This document shows, piece after piece, positions 1 through 7,454 of a DNA stretch of 11,162 bases. Positions within the stretch are counted from its first letter, which is position 1, and the number at the start of each line of letters is the position of its first letter. Both the position numbers and the translations under genes were made by a program. This DNA is from Angelakisella sp. (lineage in GTDB: Bacteria > Bacillota > Clostridia > Oscillospirales > Ruminococcaceae): contig JAHHTR010000068.1 of NCBI GenBank assembly GCA_020024515.1, positions 1-11,162 of the forward strand. The letters run 5' to 3'. The notes under the pieces are model-generated. The model did not search any database. It had not been told where the DNA came from and saw only the letters and a list, made by a program, of their open reading frames with translations.

Positions 1-125
1 AATAACTTAATAACGATAACATAAAAAAATTACAATGTCAAAAAAATTTTAACAATAATTATGTCACTGCAATAACTATTAAAATACAAATATACTTTTT
101 TATAAATTTTCCAAACTAATTTATA

Positions 126-154
126 TTGTAAAAAAGCGTTGTATATGATATAAT
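126..154 (+). promoter_or_regulatory. Sigma-A-type promoter for the left-hand gene pair
   Basis: A -35 box TTGTAA (126-131) is separated by exactly 17 bases from a perfect -10 box TATAAT (149-154). The -10 box is preceded by TG at 146-147, giving an extended -10. The predicted start near 161 leaves a short leader of about 27 bases before the ATG at 188. The match is good even allowing for the AT-rich background. It probably serves both the broken gene at 188 and the YwqG-like gene at 580, because no clear promoter is seen between them. Confidence 0.6.
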
Positions 155-187
155 AAATAAAAAATTTGTAAATAAAGGTGTATTTTT

Positions 188-546
188 ATGACAAATGAAG
201 AAAAATCTGAAGCATTAATCAAAAATATGGCTTTGATTTTGGAAATATCCAAAAAACTGAAATCATAAATTTAATTGAAAATGAAATTGATGATATTCAG
301 AACGGAAGTTCTGAATATCTCAGACTTTTATGCGGTTATCTCTATTGCATAGGGGATATAGCAGATGTTCCGTTACTTGAAAAAGCAAAATACGGTATAA
401 ATATGGACGTTGGCTGTATGATAGATTATGAGTGGATAGAAAGCTTAAAAAACGGTGGTATTGAAGATAACGATATAAAGGCAAGAAAAGATATTACAGC
501 GGATTTTATATCCTACTATAAAAATTATTTTACGTTAGACTTGTAA
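188..546 (+). pseudogene. Small conserved-looking protein disrupted by a -1 frameshift
   Basis: An ATG at 188 with an AAAGGTG ribosome binding site seven bases upstream opens a frame that ends after 26 codons (stop at 266-268). From about 226 the next frame stays open to the TAA at 544-546 and encodes a coherent protein-like stretch with segments such as SSEYLRLLCGYLYCIGD and INMDVGCMIDYEW. That frame has stops at 196 and 208 and no good start of its own. Restoring one base in the run of five A (221-225) joins the two frames into a protein of about 119 residues that begins MTNEEKSEALIKN and continues YGFDFGNIQKTEI. I do not recognise the family with certainty. Small acidic Trp/Cys-containing proteins of this size next to YwqG/DUF1963 genes can be immunity-type proteins of polymorphic toxin systems, but this is only an inference. 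A sequencing error in the A run or a slippage-switchable gene are the alternatives to a true pseudogene. Confidence 0.6.
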
Positions 547-579
547 TTATTAAAAAACAATATATAAAGAAGGCTTAAA

Positions 580-1440
580 ATGAAAAAAATACCTATTCCA
601 CCTACCGAAAGAATTGAAAAAATTGTTGAGAAAATAAAAAAACGAACCCAAAAATATGCCTATGAATTAATAATAAACCCTAAACGTACTCCTACGATTT
701 TTGACAGCAAATTTGGCGGATTACCTTATTGGGATATGAGCAAAACCTATCCCACAAGCAATAACGGTGAAAAAATGATTTTACTTGCACAAATAAATTT
801 TGATAAGTCAAATGTTAAAGCACCATTGCCACAGACTGGTATGTTACAATTTTTTATTGCTCTCAATGATGTATATGGTATGGATTTTGATACACCGGAT
901 GTGCAAAATACTTTTCGCGTGGTATACCATAAAAATATTGATATAACAGTAACAGCCGAACAAGTACTAGCACTGGGTGTAAGTGATGCAGCAAGTGATA
1001 CTGACGAAAACGAGTATACACCAATATGCCAAGAAGTCGCAGTTGATATAAAAGATAAAATATCATATATGTCTCCAAGCAGCTATGAATTTGAAGATAT
1101 ATTTAAATCCATTGTGCAAGATATATACGGAGATTACAAATGTAAAACATATTATGATTTTTTGACAAAAAAAGAACACGATTATTTGTTTGATGAAATT
1201 GATACAATAGGACACAATATGTTTGGTTACCCGTTTTTTACTCAAGATGACCCACGTAGATATAATGAAGAATATCAAAAATACGATACAGTACTATTGC
1301 AAATAGACTCGGAAATGGGCGATAACGGTAAAGATTATGTACTATGGGGTGACTGTGGTGTATGTAATTTCTTTATCTCACAAAAAGATTTGGAAAACAG
1401 TGATTTCAGCAAAGTTTTATATAACTGGGATTGTTATTAA
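580..1440 (+). CDS. YwqG-like (DUF1963 family) protein
   Basis: A 286-residue soluble protein with no signal peptide or membrane segment. It has the usual landmarks of the YwqG/DUF1963 family: SKFGGLPYW near residues 43-51, LLAQINFD at 68-75, LPQTGMLQFFI at 83-93, GYPFFTQDDPR around 216-226, TVLLQIDSE at 237-245, and WGDCGVCNFFI at 256-266 near the C-terminus. The length is normal for the family. The start is fixed by AAAGAAGG (566-573), seven bases before the ATG. It lies 33 bases after the broken gene at 188-546 and is probably co-transcribed with it. The biochemical function of the family is not established. It has been linked by gene context to bacterial toxin-immunity loci, and a small non-catalytic partner next door would fit that, but no toxin gene is visible here. 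Confidence 0.85.
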   Translation: MKKIPIPPTERIEKIVEKIKKRTQKYAYELIINPKRTPTIFDSKFGGLPYWDMSKTYPTSNNGEKMILLAQINFDKSNVKAPLPQTGMLQFFIALNDVYGMDFDTPDVQNTFRVVYHKNIDITVTAEQVLALGVSDAASDTDENEYTPICQEVAVDIKDKISYMSPSSYEFEDIFKSIVQDIYGDYKCKTYYDFLTKKEHDYLFDEIDTIGHNMFGYPFFTQDDPRRYNEEYQKYDTVLLQIDSEMGDNGKDYVLWGDCGVCNFFISQKDLENSDFSKVLYNWDCY

Positions 1441-1513
1441 AAAATAATTTTTTAAAAGTTTTCTTATTATTACTTTTATATATTTATTATAAGTGAATTT
1501 TATATAAAAACTA

Positions 1514-1542
1514 TTGTAGTTATTATAATTTTATGATATATT
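1514..1542 (+). promoter_or_regulatory. Probable sigma-A-type promoter for the flavin reductase-rubredoxin gene
   Basis: TTGTAG (1514-1519), a 17-base spacer and TATATT (1537-1542) lie 37 bases upstream of the ATG at 1579. The surrounding gap (1441-1578) is almost entirely A and T, so alternative -10-like hexamers exist, and this assignment rests mainly on the correct spacing. No operator-like repeat stands out. Confidence 0.35.
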
Positions 1543-1578
1543 AATAATAATAACTATTACCGAAAAAGGAGTATTATT

Positions 1579-2211
1579 ATGGATAATAAGGCATTTTTTA
1601 AAATGAACTACGGACTTTATATTGTTTCAACAAAATATGGTGAACAAGATGCAGGGTGTGTAATAAACACAGCTATACAAGTTACAGCTGAGCCAAAAAG
1701 ACTTATGATTGCAATTAATAAGGAAAACTATACCACAAGTTTGATAGAAAAAAGCGGATTATTTACAGTAGTTGCATTTACACAAGACGCTGATATGGAT
1801 TTAATAGGCAAATTTGGTTTTCAGACAAGTAAAGATGTAAATAAATTTGAAGGTTTTAAATATGAAACCGATGAAAACGGAATTAAATACATTACCGAAA
1901 AAACAGCAGCAAGATTTACTTGTAAAGTATTTTCTAAACTGGACGTAGGCACACACTATTTATTTGTAGGAGATGTTACAAATGCTCAGATACTTTCTGA
2001 TGATGAACCGATGACATACGCTTATTACCACAAAGTAAAAAAAGGAGGCACACCTCCGAAAGCATCAAGTTTCAATGAAGAAAAAAATGAAGAAAATACT
2101 ATGGGATTCAGATGTTCCGTGTGCGGATATATACATAAATCAGATACTCTACCTGAGGATTTTGTTTGCCCTATTTGTAAACAACCTGCTTCTGTTTTTA
2201 AAAAAATATAA
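1579..2211 (+). CDS. hrb: Flavin reductase-like domain fused to rubredoxin (high-molecular-weight rubredoxin)
   Basis: A 210-residue cytoplasmic protein in two parts. Residues 1-150 resemble the flavin reductase-like FMN-binding domain: an N-terminal YGLYIVSTKYG, CVINTAIQVTAEPKRLMIAINKENYT, and a HYLFVGDV segment. After a charged linker (about 155-175), residues 176-210 form a compact rubredoxin domain with the iron ligands CxxC at C179/C182 and CPIC at C197/C200, plus the typical LPEDFVCP. This order matches the Hrb proteins of acetogens such as Moorella, which take electrons from NADH and pass them to flavodiiron proteins for oxygen or NO reduction. The start is set by AAGGAG (1566-1571), seven bases upstream. 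It appears to be a single-gene transcript with its own terminator, so its partner must be encoded elsewhere. The domain calls are firm; the oxidative-stress role is inferred from the family. Confidence 0.9.
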   Translation: MDNKAFFKMNYGLYIVSTKYGEQDAGCVINTAIQVTAEPKRLMIAINKENYTTSLIEKSGLFTVVAFTQDADMDLIGKFGFQTSKDVNKFEGFKYETDENGIKYITEKTAARFTCKVFSKLDVGTHYLFVGDVTNAQILSDDEPMTYAYYHKVKKGGTPPKASSFNEEKNEENTMGFRCSVCGYIHKSDTLPEDFVCPICKQPASVFKKI

Positions 2212-2232
2212 TAAATTTTTTCTGTATAAACC

Positions 2233-2273
2233 AAAAGTAGGTGTATGGTAAATATCCATAGACCTACTTTTTT
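2233..2273. terminator. Bidirectional intrinsic terminator
   Basis: A 16-base stem with one mismatch (arms 2233-2248 and 2256-2271, loop TAAATAT) has A-rich and T-rich edges on both sides. Transcripts from the plus-strand gene ending at 2211 and from the minus-strand gene ending at 2285 would both end here. The loop and flanks are short and no gene overlaps it. Confidence 0.85.
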
Positions 2274-2284
2274 CTGTATTATAA

Positions 2285-2977
2285 TTACATAGCTGTATTA
2301 TATTTAACTACAACATTTACTTTACAAGGACCACGTCCTACTTTAAATACTATTGTTCCCGCAAAGCTTAGACCAAAATTTATTGTAAAGGTATTGCCCG
2401 AAGTTGTTACTCCGTTAGGTACAGAAGTAAATACTACCTGTTCATCTGACGGTGTAGGCACAACTGTAAAAGTAAGTGTAGCTTGTGAACTCATATTGTT
2501 TTGAATTTGAAATCTTGTATCGCTCTCTTTTATTACATTTATTATAGGCATTGTAAAGTTTTTTTCAATTTGTATATCTTCTACTTGCATACATTCTCTT
2601 GTTGTGGTGGTAGTAGTGCTTGTAGTTGATGTTGTAGTTGTGGTAGTAGTTGTTGTGGTAGTAGTGGTGCTTGTTGTTGAGCTTGTACTTGTTGTTGAAT
2701 TTGAATGGTTAGGACACAGACAATCACCAAACAATTCTAATTTTGATTGTAGTACCATTTCAAGTTTTGTAATACTGTTTACCATATCTTCCACTGATTT
2801 ATTTACATCAAGCATTTCTTGTAAAGTTGTAGCATTTGCAACCGCTTTTTGTATTTTTTCTCCCTCTCCATTCAAAATATACGAAAGTGCTGTTTGCTCC
2901 AATGCAACAGAAGTTATAATATCTGTTATGGCTTGCGGACGATTAGAATTACCGGACCTAATAATCGGCATTCCCAT
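2285..2977 (-). CDS. Probable spore-surface protein with Thr/Ser tract
   Basis: A 230-residue protein in three parts. Residues 1-90 include SVALEQTALSYILNGEGEKI and VNKSVEDMVNSITKLEMVL, a helical region resembling the N-terminal domain of many Clostridia/Bacillus spore-associated surface proteins, ending in a CLCP segment. Residues 94-126 are only Thr (26) and Ser (7), including 13 Thr in a row. Residues 127-230 look beta-rich (alternating hydrophobics, TFTVVP, TFTINFGLSFAGTIVFKVG) and could be an exposed sandwich domain. There is no signal peptide, as expected for a coat or exosporium protein made in the mother cell. The start at 2977 is supported by AAGGAG at 2988-2993; a second ATG two codons later is less well placed. 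The divergent glycosyltransferase and the sigma-K-like promoter support a heavily O-glycosylated spore-surface role. That role is inference; the architecture is seen directly. Confidence 0.75.
   Translation of the reverse strand: MGMPIIRSGNSNRPQAITDIITSVALEQTALSYILNGEGEKIQKAVANATTLQEMLDVNKSVEDMVNSITKLEMVLQSKLELFGDCLCPNHSNSTTSTSSTTSTTTTTTTTTTTTTSTTSTTTTTTRECMQVEDIQIEKNFTMPIINVIKESDTRFQIQNNMSSQATLTFTVVPTPSDEQVVFTSVPNGVTTSGNTFTINFGLSFAGTIVFKVGRGPCKVNVVVKYNTAM
2600..2698 (-). repeat. 33-codon Thr/Ser low-complexity tract
   Basis: The minus strand reads 33 consecutive ACN or TCN/AGY codons (residues 94-126 of the spore-surface gene). On the plus strand this appears as a G/T-only stretch with short repeats such as GTTGTGGTAGTAGT. 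All four ACN-type codons are mixed, so it is selected at protein level more than at nucleotide level. Even so, such tracts often change length by slippage or recombination in whole codons. Confidence 0.9.
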
Positions 2978-3024
2978 ATATAACCCACTCCTTAATATAA
3001 AATTGAGTTCTTATATCCTCACAA

Positions 3025-3051
3025 TATAATATGTTTACTATATTATCCCGT
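3025..3051 (-). promoter_or_regulatory. Sigma-K-like promoter of the Thr-rich surface gene
   Basis: On the minus strand an AC dinucleotide (plus positions 3050-3051) is followed after 16 bases by CATATTATA (plus 3025-3033), an exact fit to the sigma-K -10 consensus CATANNNTA. Transcription would begin near 3018, giving a leader of about 40 bases that contains the AAGGAG site. AT-richness makes chance matches possible, but the sporulation-type product and the mirror-image promoter next to it add weight. Confidence 0.5.
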
Positions 3052-3052
3052 T

Positions 3053-3080
3053 ACAAATTGCATAATTTTTGCATAATATA
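3053..3080 (+). promoter_or_regulatory. Sigma-K-like promoter of the glycosyltransferase gene
   Basis: AC at 3053-3054 is followed after 17 bases by CATAATATA (3072-3080), an exact CATANNNTA sigma-K -10 box. The start would fall near 3087, about 30 bases before the ATG. The -35 AC of this promoter and that of the divergent gene sit one base apart in the palindromic GTTAC at 3050-3054, so the two promoters are back to back. Confidence 0.5.
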
Positions 3081-3117
3081 AATAGATTTTAATATATAAC
3101 AGAATTAGGAGGATAAT

Positions 3118-4404
3118 ATGAAAATTGCTTTACTGACAATGTTTAACGGACTTTCCACAACATACTCACTGGTTAATGTGGTTGCAGAACACATTAAGAT
3201 GATACTGAATAATAATCACAAAGTAAAACTTATTGTGACCGACACATTAAATGACAACGAAAAATGGGGAATATATAAAGATGAACGGATAGAATGGTGT
3301 AAAATCAATACAGCCATTGATGGAAAAAACATCAAATTATACGATTATTCAAATCCAAAGGAGAAACTACACAATAGCTTTTATAAAGAGGCTGATTTTT
3401 TTGCAAAGCAATTTGAAAAAGTATTAAAAGATGTGGATATTTGTATGTTACACGATATTTTATATCAAGGGTGGAACTATGTATATAATATTGCCATAAG
3501 GAAAGCTCAGAAAAATTTGCCTAAATTAAAATTTATTGCTTTTACTCATTCTTTTCCCGCTAATAGACCAATGAATCCCACAAAAGATTTAGAGGGACGA
3601 TATATAGGTATGGGAAATACTGTTTTTGCCTATCCATCGCATTCGGGACTTACTGCACTCGCAAAACAATATAATATAGCAGAAGGTATTTGTCACACAG
3701 TTTATAATACCGTTCCGCTTATTGAGTCGCTATGTGATGCAGTACAAGAATTACACAAAAAAATAGATTTATTAACACCCGAAATATTAATTATTTATCC
3801 GGCAAGACTGTCAACAGGCAAAAAATTTGAAAAAGTGGTGTCTCTCGCAGGTGCAATAAAAATTGTTTCCGAAAAAAGCGTAAAAGTAATATTTTGTGAT
3901 TTTCCTTGTATGGATACTCCCAGCAAAGACTATAAAGAAGCCATTAACCTAGTAGGTACAACCTACGGACTGAATAAAAGTGATATCATTTTTACAAGTG
4001 AATATGGTTACAAAGACGGTTTTCCGCGATATGCTGTACTTGATTTATTCACACTTTCAAACCTGTATATATGCCCGTCATTTTCCGAAACCTTCGGCTT
4101 AACCGTTGCGGAGGCAGCAAGCAGGGGAAACTTTATTGTAGTAAATAAATCTGTTCCGGCTTTGGAGGAAGTAGGCAAAATGCTCGGTGCATATTTTATG
4201 GAATGGGACGCAAGAAACTATGGTTTTAATACAAAGCAAACATATAATCCAAACGAAACTGCCTATACACTCGAAAATGCCTCAAAAATTATACAACTTA
4301 TGCAAGAATGCAATCCTATTAAAGCAAAAACTATTACACGAACAAGATTTAACAGTGAATGGGTATGGAAAAATCAAATTGAACCTTTACTTCATAATAA
4401 TTAA
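3118..4404 (+). CDS. GT-B fold glycosyltransferase (GT4-like)
   Basis: A 428-residue cytoplasmic protein with no membrane segment. The N-terminal half begins MKIALLTMFN, a Rossmann-type acceptor domain. The C-terminal half carries the nucleotide-sugar-binding features of the GT4/GT1-like families: IIYPARLSTGKKFEKVVSLA (R230 and K235/K236 near the donor phosphates) and the E-x7-E motif in PSFSETFGLTVAEAAS (E324, E332). The ATG is supported by AGGAGG at 3107-3112. It is transcribed away from the Thr/Ser-rich surface protein from a sigma-K-like promoter. By analogy with spore glycosyltransferases placed beside glycoprotein genes (such as sgtA beside bclA3 in Clostridioides difficile), its likely acceptor is that Thr tract. 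The sugar donor cannot be read from the sequence. No clear terminator follows it. Confidence 0.88.
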   Translation: MKIALLTMFNGLSTTYSLVNVVAEHIKMILNNNHKVKLIVTDTLNDNEKWGIYKDERIEWCKINTAIDGKNIKLYDYSNPKEKLHNSFYKEADFFAKQFEKVLKDVDICMLHDILYQGWNYVYNIAIRKAQKNLPKLKFIAFTHSFPANRPMNPTKDLEGRYIGMGNTVFAYPSHSGLTALAKQYNIAEGICHTVYNTVPLIESLCDAVQELHKKIDLLTPEILIIYPARLSTGKKFEKVVSLAGAIKIVSEKSVKVIFCDFPCMDTPSKDYKEAINLVGTTYGLNKSDIIFTSEYGYKDGFPRYAVLDLFTLSNLYICPSFSETFGLTVAEAASRGNFIVVNKSVPALEEVGKMLGAYFMEWDARNYGFNTKQTYNPNETAYTLENASKIIQLMQECNPIKAKTITRTRFNSEWVWKNQIEPLLHNN

Positions 4405-4540
4405 AATATACAAATAAAATCCACTGTATTTTCCATTTATATAATATCAATTTATTTACTTATAAATAAAAGTATAATATAATTATTTTGTTATTAAACA
4501 AACTATATCAATAAATATACAATTATATATAAGGAGATAT

Positions 4541-5416
4541 ATGGCGAAGTATTTTAACTCTAATGATAAAAGTGAAAAACTTGAAAGAGATAATCTAAGT
4601 AATTTTTTAGAACAACTGTCATTTCATGTAAACAGTGTAGGTATATGGCGAAATAATAAAGTAAATCTTGCAAACTACACGATTAATGACGTAGAATTTA
4701 TATTTTATACACGTGGTGAAGGTAAAACAAATATTATGGGTACAGAATATTACTGCAAAACAAATGACCTTATGGTACTTGAACCTATGCAGCTATATAC
4801 TTCCGTAAATGATGAAAATATAAAGACAGAATATTATTTTATACACTTTGATGTAGACCCCGTTTTGCAGCTGAAACCTTTTTTGAAGTATTTTAAATAT
4901 CCTGTTACCACTATCGAAAATTCGGAAAGGATTTTAACTTTGTTCAAACTGATTAATGAAGAAGTAAAAGACAGAAAACAAGGCTATGTAAGTAATATAA
5001 ATGCTTTGATAAAACTAATGTGCATAGAAGTGCTTCGCAATCAAAAAAACAATACACACGAGAGCCAAACCACATATTACACACAAAACACCTCAGAAAT
5101 GTTTGTTGATAAATGTATTTCCTATATCAGCCATAATTTAAAAGGGGATTGCTCAGTTAAAACGCTAAGCAAACACTTCAATGTTTCAAATAATTATTTA
5201 TACAAATCATTTATGAGTGTACTGAATGAATCACCAAGTAAATATGTAACAAGAATGCGTATATGGCGTGCAAAATCACTGCTACTTACCGATTTATTCA
5301 CAATAGAAGAAATTTCGGAAGAAGTTGGATATCCCACTCTTTCGCATTTTTCAAGAGTATTTAAAGAAAACGTAAATTGCAGCCCACGTGAATTCCGAAA
5401 ACAAAATATGCTGTAA
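4541..5416 (+). CDS. AraC-family transcriptional regulator
   Basis: A 291-residue cytoplasmic DNA-binding protein. Residues 1 to about 150 form a probable cupin-type sensor domain (ANYTINDVEFIFYTRGEG, then NDLMVLEPMQLYTS and YYFIHFDVDP, the usual pattern of this domain). Residues 188-290 hold the paired helix-turn-helix domain: first helix pair around 205-224 (VKTLSKHFNVSNNYLYKSF) and second around 254-274 (TIEEISEEVGYPTLSHFSRVF), followed by the family signature SPREFRKQ. The start is set by AAGGAG at 4531-4536. A weak TATAAT lies at 4473-4478, but no convincing -35 accompanies it. It converges on the flavoprotein reductase gene across a shared terminator. Sensor domains of this type often bind small metabolites, so it may control the neighbouring reductase and lipoprotein genes, but that link is only positional. 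Confidence 0.92.
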   Translation: MAKYFNSNDKSEKLERDNLSNFLEQLSFHVNSVGIWRNNKVNLANYTINDVEFIFYTRGEGKTNIMGTEYYCKTNDLMVLEPMQLYTSVNDENIKTEYYFIHFDVDPVLQLKPFLKYFKYPVTTIENSERILTLFKLINEEVKDRKQGYVSNINALIKLMCIEVLRNQKNNTHESQTTYYTQNTSEMFVDKCISYISHNLKGDCSVKTLSKHFNVSNNYLYKSFMSVLNESPSKYVTRMRIWRAKSLLLTDLFTIEEISEEVGYPTLSHFSRVFKENVNCSPREFRKQNML

Positions 5417-5419
5417 CAA

Positions 5420-5468
5420 AAAATCACCCTTATTCGATAACTTATCCGTTATCTATAAGAGTGATTTT
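5420..5468. terminator. Bidirectional intrinsic terminator between convergent genes
   Basis: A long imperfect stem (arms 5420-5441 and 5448-5468, loop TTATCC) is edged by A and T runs on both sides, so it can stop transcripts from the AraC-type regulator (plus) and from the reductase gene (minus). It starts four bases after the regulator's stop codon. Confidence 0.85.
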
Positions 5469-5487
5469 ATTATTGATTATTTTTATA

Positions 5488-7353
5488 TTATGCTGCGGCT
5501 TGCGTCAAACAATTAGCAACTGCGTCCATAATACGATTACTTGTAAGTGTTGCACCTGTAACTGTATCTATATCAACAGAGTTTGACGAAACAATATTTT
5601 GGGGAATACTTTCCAAAGCATTTTTTGCAACTGCTTCTGTTTCATGTTGCTCTAAAAGGAGAACTTCTGATATTTTGCCTTCTGCGATTATTGTTTTTAC
5701 AGTAAGGTCACCGTCTTGACCTTTTACTTTTGCTGTATATTCACCATCTTTTAATTTAGTTGACATATCAAAACGTGTCGCTTTTTGTGGAGCTTGCTCT
5801 GTTTTGCCAACCGGTGATGGTTTTTTCTCATTACCTAGGATATAATCAGCTGCACTTTGACCTGCAATACGTCCCCATGTAAATGCGTTTGAAATTGTAA
5901 AGCCCATATATGCGGAGTTTGCTGCTGCTTCACCTGCTACATATAGTCCTTCTATTGCAGAACCATCTGCACGAATTACTTCTGCCCAATCGTTACGGGC
6001 AACACCGCCGTATGTAATAATTTCACAAGGAACAACAGATACTGCAACATAAGGAGCTTTAAGTGCTGTCAAGCCTTCTTCTGCTGTACGTTTGAATTCA
6101 GGATCAAATTTTGCACCTACTGATTTATTATAATTATCAATAGTTGTTTTTAGTCCTTCAACCTCAACACCTATCAGTTGAGCCAATTCTTCCACTGTGT
6201 TTGCTTTTATAAATTCCATATCAGAAGCTCTTTTTACTTTGTGTTCATTAATTGCAGCTTCGTCTGAAATTGCCCATACATATCCCAAACCATCTTTATG
6301 CATTTGGTCAAATATAGGGCGGTTAAGGTCTTGTGACATATATCCTTGTGCACGTTCATTTACAAAACGTTTACCATCTGCACCAACAAGAATAAGGTTT
6401 GGAAGTTTGTTAATAAAACCTGAAATAGCCGCACTTGCTGATGTACCGTTATGTTTAGACATTATTTCATAGTCTTTAAGTACTGCCATCAAGTGACTTG
6501 TATGTGTAATAGCCGCACCAATGTTGTTTGCCATAACTAAACCGTCACCTGTGCAAGAACCAAAACCGATACCGTAAGTACCATTAAATTCAGGATCTAG
6601 ACGAACTGTCAATTCAGGGTTATTTGAGTAACCACCTGTGGCAATCATTATAGCTTTTGCACCGATTGTCATTTCACCGTCTTTTGTTTTGCATTTTACA
6701 GCAACTGCTTTTCCTGTTTCGTCTGTCAAAATTTCTGTTGCTGTTGTTTCTGTCATCACTTCTATTCCTGCTTTATCAAGTGCAGTTTGGAAAGGTTTTA
6801 ACATACCTTGTCCGCCACCATCTACAACGTGCATCATTTCAAGTGGACCATATCCAACTATTACATCTGTTTTGAATGGAACTGCCAAACGGTCAACCAA
6901 CCAGTCAATAGTTTGACCACTGCGTTCTACTGTAACTTTCGCCAAGTTTTTATCAAGACGATAAGTTGCGTTTTTCATAAGATTGTTATACATTTCTTCA
7001 AAGTTTGTTTCAACTGAAGGTTCTGCTTTTTGTACCTTTGATTGATACCCTGCAATCATACCTTGTGATATAAATGTTGTACCACCGATTGTACTTAGTT
7101 TTTCAAGAATAAGTACATCTTTTACACCATTATCGCTTGCCTCAATAGCGGCTGCCAATCCGGCACCACCTGCACCGATAACTAAGAAATCAACATTTTT
7201 ATCATATTTTGTTTCTTTCTTTTGTGTTGTTTCATTTGTTGTTTGTGATGAAGATATGTTTGACTCTGTTGTTGTAGGTTTTTCATTTGAGCAGCCTACA
7301 AGTGATGTCAGTATTAGTGAACAAGCTAATACTATACTAAAAATTTTCTTCAT
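5488..7353 (-). CDS. Secreted flavoprotein reductase lipoprotein (FAD domain plus covalent FMN domain)
   Basis: A 621-residue lipoprotein. The signal peptide has lipobox LVGC (C21), followed by a Ser/Thr linker to about residue 50. An FAD_binding_2 / fumarate reductase-type domain runs from about 53 to 510: dinucleotide motif VIGAGGAGLAAA (58-69), GGTTFISQGM (90-99), ATGGYSNNPE (238-247), GKRFVNE (327-333) and GLYVAGEAA (469-477). A C-terminal FMN-binding domain (about 535-618) contains DTVTGAT (596-602), whose last Thr (T602) fits the ApbE flavinylation site. It would sit outside the membrane and reduce an external acceptor, as flavinylated extracellular reductases do in Listeria and gut Bacillota. 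Compared with classical fumarate reductases, as I remember their motifs, the catalytic Arg after FVNE, the His before TxGG and the Arg in the HGxNRLGG region are replaced (G337, I446, F485). Its substrate is therefore probably not fumarate. AGGGAGG at 7361-7367 supports the start. Confidence 0.88.
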   Translation of the reverse strand: MKKIFSIVLACSLILTSLVGCSNEKPTTTESNISSSQTTNETTQKKETKYDKNVDFLVIGAGGAGLAAAIEASDNGVKDVLILEKLSTIGGTTFISQGMIAGYQSKVQKAEPSVETNFEEMYNNLMKNATYRLDKNLAKVTVERSGQTIDWLVDRLAVPFKTDVIVGYGPLEMMHVVDGGGQGMLKPFQTALDKAGIEVMTETTATEILTDETGKAVAVKCKTKDGEMTIGAKAIMIATGGYSNNPELTVRLDPEFNGTYGIGFGSCTGDGLVMANNIGAAITHTSHLMAVLKDYEIMSKHNGTSASAAISGFINKLPNLILVGADGKRFVNERAQGYMSQDLNRPIFDQMHKDGLGYVWAISDEAAINEHKVKRASDMEFIKANTVEELAQLIGVEVEGLKTTIDNYNKSVGAKFDPEFKRTAEEGLTALKAPYVAVSVVPCEIITYGGVARNDWAEVIRADGSAIEGLYVAGEAAANSAYMGFTISNAFTWGRIAGQSAADYILGNEKKPSPVGKTEQAPQKATRFDMSTKLKDGEYTAKVKGQDGDLTVKTIIAEGKISEVLLLEQHETEAVAKNALESIPQNIVSSNSVDIDTVTGATLTSNRIMDAVANCLTQAAA

Positions 7354-7382
7354 ATATAACCCTCCCTTAATAAAGTAAGACT

Positions 7383-7411
7383 ATGATAACACTTTGATAA
7401 AATTTTGTCTT
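7383..7411 (-). promoter_or_regulatory. Candidate promoter of the flavoprotein reductase gene
   Basis: On the minus strand AAGACA (plus 7406-7411), a 17-base spacer and TATCAT (plus 7383-7388) lie 30 bases upstream of the start codon. The -35 match is only partial. It falls inside one copy of the repeated ATTTTGT motif (7402-7416), which is where a regulator would be expected to bind. Confidence 0.3.
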
Positions 7412-7454
7412 ATCGATTTCTTTAAAAAACTTATCTATTTCGATACAACAAAAT
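7402..7454. promoter_or_regulatory. Inverted pair of ATTTTGT..TATCGA motifs, possible operator
   Basis: ATTTTGTCTTATCGA (7402-7416, plus strand) and ATTTTGTTGTATCGA (minus strand, plus positions 7440-7454) match at 13 of 15 bases and face each other across 23 bases. A third, partial copy, ATTTTGTCGATA, lies at 7531-7542 just upstream of the other gene's promoter. The arrangement suggests binding sites for a dimeric regulator, possibly the AraC-type protein encoded at 4541-5416; the identity of the regulator is inferred. Confidence 0.4.

Noticed and set aside
2604..2698. CRISPR array or simple microsatellite in the G/T-rich stretch
   Set aside because: There are no regular repeat-spacer units, and the mixed Thr codons in frame with the gene explain the pattern.
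2604..3029. Plus-strand ORF of 141 codons rich in Val
   Set aside because: It is the complement of the Thr/Ser tract; its Val run, lack of a ribosome binding site and overlap with a well-supported minus-strand gene mark it as a shadow.
4451..4470. Short inverted repeat TTTATTTA/TAAATAAA upstream of the AraC-type gene
   Set aside because: It consists of only A and T in an extremely AT-rich gap and is expected by chance.
5488..7353. Naming the flavoprotein fumarate reductase or urocanate reductase
   Set aside because: The substrate-site residues of both enzymes, as far as I can align them from memory, are not preserved, so only the general reductase call is justified.
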